A DNA stretch of 55,822 nt from a virus: positions 1-55,822 of the IMG/VR virus record IMGVR_UViG_3300020469_000059. One strand, written 5' to 3'. The position numbers and the translations under genes are program-made. Positions 1 through 4,449 of the stretch are shown one piece after another. Within the stretch, counting starts at the first letter, position 1. Each line of letters opens with the position of its first letter. The notes below the pieces were generated by a model. It had not been told where the DNA came from, ran no database searches, and saw nothing but the letters and a program-made list of their open reading frames with translations.

Positions 1-3
1 ACA

Positions 4-342
4 ATGAAAAAAAGCACGACGCATATACCACTAATGAACGGCGATGGAGAAGTAAGATGGGTCTCAGCCCACGGTTATCACTGGGAATGGGAGGGATTCA
101 CATTCGTGATCCACCGTCCGGTTGATCCGAATGATCTCGGAAACCAACCGTTCAAGTCGAAAGGGTGGGTCATGACTGAGACTAATACTGGAGCAAAGGT
201 GAGTGCGTTACCATGCACTACACGTGACGATCTAATTAGCTACATGACTGACAAGCTCAACCTCAATGGGGTTGATAAATTCTCCCGCCTTGTCGCAGCT
301 AACCTCAACAAGCGACGTGATGCGTTGCAAAATAAGGGTTAG
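4..342 (+). CDS. Hypothetical small phage protein (112 aa)
   Basis: The frame opens with ATG three bases into the window and ends at TAG. The protein is mixed and soluble, with an aromatic stretch near residues 20-35 (HGYHWEWEGFTFVIHR) and a lysine/arginine-rich C-terminus. No signal peptide, membrane segment or catalytic motif is visible and I do not recognise the family. It is the first of a run of small plus-strand genes that look early. Its upstream control region lies outside the window or across the contig junction, so an N-terminal extension cannot be excluded. Confidence 0.6.
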   Translation: MKKSTTHIPLMNGDGEVRWVSAHGYHWEWEGFTFVIHRPVDPNDLGNQPFKSKGWVMTETNTGAKVSALPCTTRDDLISYMTDKLNLNGVDKFSRLVAANLNKRRDALQNKG

Positions 343-355
343 TTTTACATCTATT

Positions 356-413
356 CCCCGCTCCGGCGGGGCGTAGCTCACAGCTACCAGTATGCTGGTG
401 GTTGCGAGCTATG
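356..413 (+). promoter_or_regulatory. Double hairpin leader, copy A, overlapping a start codon
   Basis: Hairpin 1 is CCCCGC (356-361) with GCGGGG (366-371) around a TCCG loop. Hairpin 2 has an outer stem TAGCTC (374-379) with GAGCTA (406-411) and an inner stem CTACCAG (384-390) with CTGGTGG (395-401). The last base of the outer stem is the A of the ATG at 411. Two further copies lie at 657-713 and 1466-1525. Their loops and inner stems differ but pairing is kept, which points to selection on RNA structure. No U-tract follows hairpin 1, so it is not a classical terminator. A role in translational control or mRNA stability is inferred. Confidence 0.7.
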
Positions 414-641
414 ATAAAGCATGAACATAGAGGGTTTACCCTCGAACTAGATAGGGACGGTGACAACACCGTCTACGCCGACATCTCGAAAGGAGACTTT
501 GTAGGATCGCTCGCAATGGTAGAGGATCTTGGAACCCTCGACCACTACGATGACTGGTCGAAGACCCCAATGAAAGTCCCCCAATCAACGGTGGAATTCT
601 TCCAAAAATGCGAGGAAGAATTCCTCGCCATGACAGACTAA
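411..641 (+). CDS. Hypothetical small acidic protein (76 aa)
   Basis: I chose the ATG at 411 rather than an in-frame TTG nine bases upstream, because the ATG sits at the 3' foot of the conserved leader hairpin, exactly as in the other two copies. The product is acidic (MIKHEHRGFTLELDRDGD at the N-terminus) with no membrane segment or recognisable domain. A GCGAGGAA/TTCCTCGC hairpin with a GAA loop lies inside the last codons (about 610-628). I do not recognise the family. The dedicated leader structure implies a regulated early gene. Confidence 0.6.
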   Translation: MIKHEHRGFTLELDRDGDNTVYADISKGDFVGSLAMVEDLGTLDHYDDWSKTPMKVPQSTVEFFQKCEEEFLAMTD

Positions 642-656
642 CCCTAACAGCTACCA

Positions 657-713
657 CCCCGTTCCGGCGGGGCGTAGCTCTCAGCTACCGGACTCCGGTG
701 GTTGAGAGCTATG
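657..713 (+). promoter_or_regulatory. Double hairpin leader, copy B, overlapping a start codon
   Basis: Hairpin 1 is CCCCG (657-661) with CGGGG (668-672). Hairpin 2 has a perfect 9-bp outer stem TAGCTCTCA (675-683) with TGAGAGCTA (703-711) and an inner stem CTACCGG (685-691) with CCGGTGG (695-701). The 3' strand again ends on the A of an ATG (711). That ATG opens only an 11-codon reading frame before the next real gene at 765, so the element may control a leader peptide or be displaced from its target. Confidence 0.7.
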
Positions 714-746
714 AGCAAAACAACTGAACCAAGAGACCTACCTTGA
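711..746 (+). CDS. Possible 11-codon leader peptide
   Basis: ATG at the foot of hairpin copy B opens a frame reading MSKTTEPRDLP and then TGA. In copy C the corresponding ATG also begins MSK and continues into a 61-residue gene, so this could be a decayed gene start or a genuine leader peptide for the C39-like gene 18 bp downstream. Only the position and the conserved start context support it. Confidence 0.25.
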   Translation: MSKTTEPRDLP

Positions 747-764
747 ACCTCTAACCTAACCGAT

Positions 765-1451
765 ATGAAATTGAACTCAATACACGGCAATAACCGTTAC
801 TGTGGCCCCGCAGCAATCTCCGCGATCACCGGAGCCTCGACAGATGATGCAGCGTATGCCATCCGTCAGAAATCAGGACAGCGTTTCGTCAAAGGCGCAG
901 CCATTCCCCATGTCATCGCTGCCCTCCGCGAATCAGGAGTCTTCGCCGATCAGGTATACTCCGCTCCGGTAGGTAAAGGTCTGACCTTCGCTCAATGGCG
1001 TAGGCACAGCAAAGATGATCGGAAGGCTGGTGTGGTCTATCTCATCGTCGCTGGCAACCATTATCAAGTGGTGTCGGGACGCAAGGCTACCTGTGGTAGG
1101 CTTCGTGAGATTGTCAGCATCGCAGACAAACGTCTCAAGCAACGAGCCAGAGTGTATGCAGTGTGGAAGCTGAGTGCCTCCAAGATCACCCCTCCGTCCC
1201 AGCCCAAACGAGCGAAAGATCTGAATGCCAGCGCAAGGTCGAAGGCCCGAAGACTCGCCACCAAGCACGGATGCAAGATCGACATCGATCAGGGATACGA
1301 CGGCGAGAGAAACCACTACTGGGTCTTCGGCCCCGATCATGTGGAAGCGGACGAAGACTACATCTTCTCCGGCGATCACATAGCATACGATTGGGTCGAG
1401 GTCGTTGATCGAATCGAGAGGATCGCTGCCTTTGCAGAAACGCTCGACTAA
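765..1451 (+). CDS. C39/papain-like cysteine peptidase homologue (228 aa)
   Basis: The N-terminus has a cysteine nucleophile context typical of C39-like peptidase folds (NRYCGPAAISAITG, Cys13) and a matching histidine about 85 residues later (GNHYQVVSGR). The rest, from about residue 140, is basic and then acidic with no further motif I recognise. Phages often carry short proteins with this CGPAAI...GHY/NHY signature. Their substrate is unknown to me, and cleavage of a host or phage protein is only inferred. It sits among small plus-strand genes and starts after an A/C-rich leader without a Shine-Dalgarno sequence. Confidence 0.6.
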   Translation: MKLNSIHGNNRYCGPAAISAITGASTDDAAYAIRQKSGQRFVKGAAIPHVIAALRESGVFADQVYSAPVGKGLTFAQWRRHSKDDRKAGVVYLIVAGNHYQVVSGRKATCGRLREIVSIADKRLKQRARVYAVWKLSASKITPPSQPKRAKDLNASARSKARRLATKHGCKIDIDQGYDGERNHYWVFGPDHVEADEDYIFSGDHIAYDWVEVVDRIERIAAFAETLD

Positions 1452-1465
1452 CCCCTAACCGTTAT

Positions 1466-1525
1466 CCCCGCTTGACGGCGGGGCATAGCTCTCAGCCTCC
1501 GGCCAGTCGGAAGTTGAGAGCTATG
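1466..1525 (+). promoter_or_regulatory. Double hairpin leader, copy C, overlapping a start codon
   Basis: Hairpin 1 is CCCCGC (1466-1471) with GCGGGG (1478-1483). Hairpin 2 has a perfect outer stem TAGCTCTCA (1486-1494) with TGAGAGCTA (1515-1523), and a weaker inner stem around TCCG/CGGA. The A of the ATG at 1523 closes the stem. It shares the TGAGAGCTATGAGCAAA start context with copy B although the inner loop is largely different. Confidence 0.7.
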
Positions 1526-1708
1526 AGCAAACAAGACATAATTAACCATCCAGATGCCTTCCATTTCTTGACGGTAGCCCATGCAGGTGCTGCCTCAATC
1601 GTGGAAGAACTCAACTCGTTCAATCCCGAAGGAAACCTGATCGCGATTGATGACGATCACCCGAAGTATTCAAAGATCTACATCCTAGATTCTGAATTCG
1701 TATCCTGA
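1523..1708 (+). CDS. Hypothetical protein (61 aa) behind hairpin leader C
   Basis: The start is the ATG at 1523, fixed by the conserved hairpin context. An in-frame upstream ATG-like start would run backwards through the hairpins and is unlikely. The protein begins MSKQDIINHPDAFHFLTVAH and ends in an acidic, aromatic stretch (DDHPKYSKIYILDSEFVS). No domain is recognised. It is a small soluble protein in the early block. Confidence 0.55.
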   Translation: MSKQDIINHPDAFHFLTVAHAGAASIVEELNSFNPEGNLIAIDDDHPKYSKIYILDSEFVS

Positions 1709-1721
1709 ACCCTGAACCGTG

Positions 1722-1759
1722 TGCCATGCATCATGCATGGCATACCATTCAGGGGTCAC
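1722..1759 (+). promoter_or_regulatory. Perfect 10-bp hairpin followed by ATTCAGGGGTCA
   Basis: TGCCATGCAT (1722-1731) pairs perfectly with ATGCATGGCA (1733-1742), with a single C at the centre. It is followed at 1747 by ATTCAGGGGTCA. A similar hairpin followed by ATTCAGGAGTCA occurs at 3188-3230, and a looser version (AATCAGGAATGA) at 2867-2901. Here the next gene starts about 50 bp downstream at 1808. Confidence 0.55.
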
Positions 1760-1807
1760 AACGACCCACTGAAACAAGAACCAATAAACCAATAGAAAGA
1801 AAAAACT

Positions 1808-2848
1808 ATGCATCAAATTACAGAAATCGATTCCGTCCTCCGTCCTGCTGGCTCCAAGTATCGCACTTGGCACGGCATTGATACGGAGATCCACCGTCCG
1901 ATCAGCCTTCCGGTTGCGGATGAATACGGAGTGTTGCCAGTTGTCTCGAAAGAGGCACTGTTCACCGCCGGAAGCGATGCTCCGGTCGAGAACTTCAAGG
2001 CTCTCACCGCCATCGATAAGAATGGTGAGAAGCAGACACTCGACGTTGTCAGTGATCGATACAGCATCATTCAAAACGAGCAAGTGTTTCGGACCATGTC
2101 GGAATCGTTCAAAGGAACCGGCCTTGATTACACCCTCTCCTGTATCGGAACTTTAGGAGGACTCAAAAAGTTCTTCATCAGTGTCGCCGTAGGCGATGAC
2201 GCTGGCGGTTTCACCGTCAATGGCGATAAGTTTCACGGCAACGTGAACTTCATCACCAGCCATGACGGTGGCTCGTTCCATGCCCATGACAGTCTCACCC
2301 GCATCGTGTGTGCCAACACCCTCCGCTCCTCGATGGCCGGAAATAAGAACGTAAAGTTCAAGATCCGCCACAAGGGAGATACGAAAGCGAAGTGCGCGGA
2401 TCTCTCCCGCTACTTGAACGGTGTGTTCACTGCCCGTGACGAGTTCGTAGAGAACATGGGCAAGCTCGCCGACCAGCGAGTAGCTGGCGATGACATCCGC
2501 CAGATCGTCGGTGGCTTCTTTGTGAAAGAAGCATTCAAGCGTGGCGAGAAACTTGAAGAGGGTTTCAAGACACGTAGCCTGAACATGATCGACGGCATCA
2601 CTGACCTCGCCATCTCCGGTCGCGGAAACAGTGGACGGTCTCTCTATGATGCCCTCAACGGAGCGACTGAGTTTTGGACATCCGGCGATGGTGTTGGCCG
2701 GACAGCGAGTGCCGGAAAGAAAGCCTACTCTTCCGAATTCGGAAACGCTGCTGCCAGCAAGGAGAAGTTCTCCGAGTATCTGATCAGAGGAGAGTTTGAA
2801 TCCTCGCTTCAGGAAGATACAAAGCGCATCCTCGCCCTCACTTCCTAA
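1808..2848 (+). CDS. DUF932 family protein (346 aa)
   Basis: Length and the internal pattern match the phage/plasmid DUF932 family: a central KFFISVAVGDDAGGFTVNGDKF stretch, then HDGGSFHAHDSLTRIVCANT and a helical C-terminal half. The biochemical role of this family is not established. Homologues are common in early regions of phages and on plasmids, and a role in DNA metabolism or conflict with the host is only inferred. The gene has an A-rich leader ending CCAATAGAAAGAAAAAACT before the ATG and no Shine-Dalgarno sequence. It is the largest gene of the early block. Confidence 0.8.
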   Translation: MHQITEIDSVLRPAGSKYRTWHGIDTEIHRPISLPVADEYGVLPVVSKEALFTAGSDAPVENFKALTAIDKNGEKQTLDVVSDRYSIIQNEQVFRTMSESFKGTGLDYTLSCIGTLGGLKKFFISVAVGDDAGGFTVNGDKFHGNVNFITSHDGGSFHAHDSLTRIVCANTLRSSMAGNKNVKFKIRHKGDTKAKCADLSRYLNGVFTARDEFVENMGKLADQRVAGDDIRQIVGGFFVKEAFKRGEKLEEGFKTRSLNMIDGITDLAISGRGNSGRSLYDALNGATEFWTSGDGVGRTASAGKKAYSSEFGNAAASKEKFSEYLIRGEFESSLQEDTKRILALTS

Positions 2849-2866
2849 GTGAGTCTTGATACACTG

Positions 2867-2886
2867 CCCCTTCCGATTGGAGGGGG
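2867..2886 (+). promoter_or_regulatory. CCCCTTCC/GGAGGGGG hairpin between DUF932 and next gene
   Basis: CCCCTTCC (2867-2874) pairs with GGAGGGGG (2879-2886) around a GATT loop, with one G-U pair. No T-tract follows, so it is not a standard terminator. AATCAGG and the next ATG lie within 15 bp, resembling the other hairpin-plus-ATTCAGG leaders of this block. Confidence 0.5.
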
Positions 2887-2898
2887 TAGTAATCAGGA

Positions 2899-3156
2899 AT
2901 GAGCCTGAACTTAAACGATAAAACTAAAATGTATAAGTATACAGAAACAGAGCTTCAATCGCTCCCACCGTCATTCGGCGGCAATAATGAATACGGTTGC
3001 GAGACCGTCACCTGCTTCTCGCCTTCACCTAAGAAGGCGGTAGCGTTGGAGGGAACCATCACCCGCTCCCGTGAGGGAGTCGAGGGCGTCCCCGTCCTCT
3101 TGAATGCGACCCTCGTCGCCCCCAACGGTCGAGTCGTTTTCGACCGTTGGGATTAA
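2899..3156 (+). CDS. Hypothetical protein (85 aa)
   Basis: I chose ATG 2899 because it keeps the hairpin and CAGGA spacing seen at the 3229 gene; ATG 2929, behind AAACTAAA, is a credible alternative start. The protein is rich in Pro, Thr and Val (TVTCFSPSPKKAVALEGTI) and ends VVFDRWD. No membrane segment or known domain is seen. A 12-bp perfect hairpin is formed by its last codons (3121-3151). Confidence 0.5.
   Translation: MSLNLNDKTKMYKYTETELQSLPPSFGGNNEYGCETVTCFSPSPKKAVALEGTITRSREGVEGVPVLLNATLVAPNGRVVFDRWD
3121..3151 (+). other. 12-bp perfect hairpin inside the 3' end of a gene
   Basis: CCCAACGGTCGA (3121-3132) pairs with TCGACCGTTGGG (3140-3151) around a 7-base loop. It ends five bases before the gene's stop and is followed by an unstructured C-rich tract, not a T-tract. 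It could pause RNA polymerase, protect the 3' end of an mRNA or mark a processing site. Confidence 0.5.
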
Positions 3157-3187
3157 CCCCTCAACCTGAACCCTGAACCCTGAACCA
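3153..3187 (+). repeat. Telomere-like C-rich repeat (ACCCTGA units)
   Basis: Directly after the stop codon the sequence reads TTAACCCCTCAACCTGAA and then two further CCCTGAA units. Shorter versions follow other stops in this block: CTAACCCTAAC at 639, CTAACCCCTAACC at 1448, GAACCCTGAACC at 1707, and TTTAACCCTAAAAC at 3580. Similar CCCCGAA units occur at 55604-55625. Such C-rich, G-poor RNA resembles Rho-loading sequence, but this is inference. Confidence 0.5.
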
Positions 3188-3231
3188 GTGCTCCCTGTAG
3201 ACGATACAGGGAGCACAATTCAGGAGTCATG
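3188..3231 (+). promoter_or_regulatory. 12-bp perfect hairpin leader before ATTCAGGAGTCATG
   Basis: GTGCTCCCTGTA (3188-3199) pairs perfectly with TACAGGGAGCAC (3205-3216) around GACGA. ATTCAGGAGTC follows directly and leads into the ATG at 3229. AGGAG here is one of the few convincing Shine-Dalgarno-like sequences in the window, though its spacing to the ATG (2-3 bases) is short. Confidence 0.6.
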
Positions 3232-3579
3232 AAGACTCTTGTGAACAAAAGCAAACTAATGAAAATAACAAATAAACAACTCTTGGATTTCGCGAAGACC
3301 CAAGACCCTCAAGACACGTTCGACCTTAACTCAAGCGACAACTGACTAGCCGCTCAGGCAGCTACTCAGTTGAGTGGCCAACGGCATGGGATGAATGGAT
3401 GGTACGACTTCGCTGTCTTCGGCGAGGGTCTGGAATACACGAATGTATCTCCAGAGTATGCTCGCTGGTGTAAGTCGAGACATGAAGAAGACAGGGATCA
3501 GAGTGATCACACTCCTTTCGAGGACGCAGTCGAAGCTCTGAAATCTTTTGTTGAAAGAGAAGAAAACGAGCGTCGATAA
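3229..3579 (+). CDS. Small phage protein frame interrupted by an in-frame TGA
   Basis: The frame opens at ATG 3229 (or at ATG 3259, MKITNKQLLDFAKTQDPQDT) and runs to TAA at 3579 with one TGA at 3343-3345. Read through, it gives 116 residues. The sequence before the stop (TFDLNSSDN) and after it (LAAQAATQL) resembles a common small phage protein pattern, FDY..N-Cys-A-L-A-Q, in which the interrupted position is a cysteine. The part after the stop also looks coding (GWYDFAVFGEGLEY, then an acidic helical tail). This could be a recent nonsense mutation, a sequencing error (TGC or TGT to TGA) or real recoding. A stem-loop covers the TGA (see 3339-3372). It is flanked by early genes on the same strand. 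Confidence 0.55.
3339..3372 (+). promoter_or_regulatory. Stem-loop enclosing the in-frame TGA
   Basis: CAACTGACTAGC (3339-3350) pairs with GCTACTCAGTTG (3361-3372) with 11 pairs and a single C-C mismatch, around a 10-base loop. The TGA (3343-3345) is inside the 5' strand and the codon after it is CTA, the context of several known leaky UGA codons. A bacterial selenocysteine element usually has its apical loop farther downstream of the UGA than here, so a canonical element is not claimed. Confidence 0.5.
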
Positions 3580-3614
3580 TTTTAACCCTAAAACTAAAGA
3601 AGAAACTAATACCA

Positions 3615-3746
3615 ATGAAAAAGAAACTAATAGACTGGCTCATAGGAGCCGTAATATTTATCGCCTTTCTGGCGGTGATCGGAAACATCGAGGTGTTCCT
3701 TGAGGAGAAATTCCCAACCCCATATGATCTGAAGAGCGATGAATAA
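3615..3746 (+). CDS. Tiny single-span membrane protein (43 aa)
   Basis: ATG at 3615 after an A-rich leader (AAACTAATACCA). The protein begins MKKKLIDWLIGAVIFIAFLAV, a basic N-terminus followed by one hydrophobic span (about residues 8-22), then an acidic tail (EVFLEEKFPTPYDLKSDE). Its last codons overlap the start of the next tiny gene by 8 bases. The topology suggests an inner membrane protein. A role in host takeover, superinfection exclusion or lysis timing cannot be told from sequence. Confidence 0.55.
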   Translation: MKKKLIDWLIGAVIFIAFLAVIGNIEVFLEEKFPTPYDLKSDE

Positions 3747-3882
3747 CCTAGAAATCATCGGCCTGATTCTGGCCACGCCTCTGATCGTCATCGTCATCGC
3801 CGCGAGCATGGTCAAGTCAGAGGCTCGCCGTATCGAAAAGATGAAAGCCCGTGCCGATAAGAAGAAAGGGAGGAGGTCATGA
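3739..3882 (+). CDS. Tiny single-span membrane protein with basic tail (47 aa)
   Basis: ATG at 3739 lies inside the end of the preceding gene, and its stop overlaps the next start (ATGA at 3879-3882), so translation is probably coupled. It begins MNNLEIIGLILATPLIVIVI, giving one membrane span (about residues 5-23), followed by a strongly basic tail (RIEKMKARADKKKGRRS). A neutral N-terminus with a basic cytoplasmic tail suggests N-out topology. No family is recognised. Confidence 0.55.
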   Translation: MNNLEIIGLILATPLIVIVIAASMVKSEARRIEKMKARADKKKGRRS

Positions 3883-4319
3883 TCTACTTCACCGACACCG
3901 ACCCCGACGAGGCAGCGAGCAATCTCTGCGACCGTCACTTGCGGAAGACCGTGAGATTCACCCAAAAAGTGTTCGCGGAAGCCGCTGAGAATCGCACACA
4001 GCATCGCGACCCGTATATCCGGTGGGGCTGTGCCAGTCTCGCGAACTTAAAATGGGTCGTTGAACATGGAAACGCAGCGGCCCATGAGCTTTACTATCGA
4101 TTCCACAAACCCGTCCGAATCGAAGACAGCCTGCCTTTGATCAGGGCCAGAGAGAAGATGGACTCTCTGGCCCTCCCGCCCGTAGACCCTGACGATATCA
4201 TATTCCCTTACTCAGTAGGCAAGGTGAGAGAGTTTTACCGTCTAGAGGTTTTTCCAAATTCGAGATGGACAAGGCGGTATCCGCCTGATTGGATGCACCC
4301 GTCACTTCTGGTGAAGTGA
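3879..4319 (+). CDS. Conserved phage protein of unknown function (146 aa)
   Basis: The protein has the pattern of a widespread phage family: an N-terminal D.DP.EAA..LCD.HL.K followed by TQKVFAE (residues 6-33), then W..ASLANLKWVVEHGNAAAHEYYRFHK-like sequence (about 49-75) and a C-terminal R.TRRYPPDWM motif. Family members are of unknown biochemical function as far as I know; some are labelled DNA glycosylase-like without proof. Its start overlaps the preceding gene by four bases, and a GGAGG sequence lies directly upstream. It is the last gene before the terminator at 4343. Confidence 0.7.
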   Translation: MIYFTDTDPDEAASNLCDRHLRKTVRFTQKVFAEAAENRTQHRDPYIRWGCASLANLKWVVEHGNAAAHELYYRFHKPVRIEDSLPLIRAREKMDSLALPPVDPDDIIFPYSVGKVREFYRLEVFPNSRWTRRYPPDWMHPSLLVK

Positions 4320-4342
4320 TTGTTTATTCATAGCATAGCACG

Positions 4343-4377
4343 AAGGAGGTAGGGAGAAATCCCTGCCTCCTTTTTTT
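4343..4377 (+). terminator. Rho-independent terminator ending the early block
   Basis: AGGAGGTAGGGA pairs with TCCCTGCCTCCT around a GAAA-like loop, followed by seven T residues. It lies between the converging plus block and the giant minus-strand gene (stop at 4450). The minus strand has the stem but no matching T-tract beyond it, so it is mainly a plus-strand terminator. Confidence 0.9.
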
Positions 4378-4449
4378 GTGCCTAGAAATAAGTGGGAAAA
4401 ACCGCCCAGAAATTTCCCACTTACTATCATAGATTAATCCACGCAAGCT

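Noticed and set aside
368-420. tRNA-like start (GGGGCGTAGCTC) in the hairpin leaders
   Set aside because: The resemblance to a tRNA acceptor/D-arm is short. No anticodon arm, T-arm or acceptor 3' end can be found, and the same pattern recurs at gene starts as simple hairpins.
3343-3345. Genome-wide reassignment of TGA
   Set aside because: Many other genes end in TGA with tight overlaps to following starts (for example 4319, 22262, 23331, 3882), so only this one TGA is odd.
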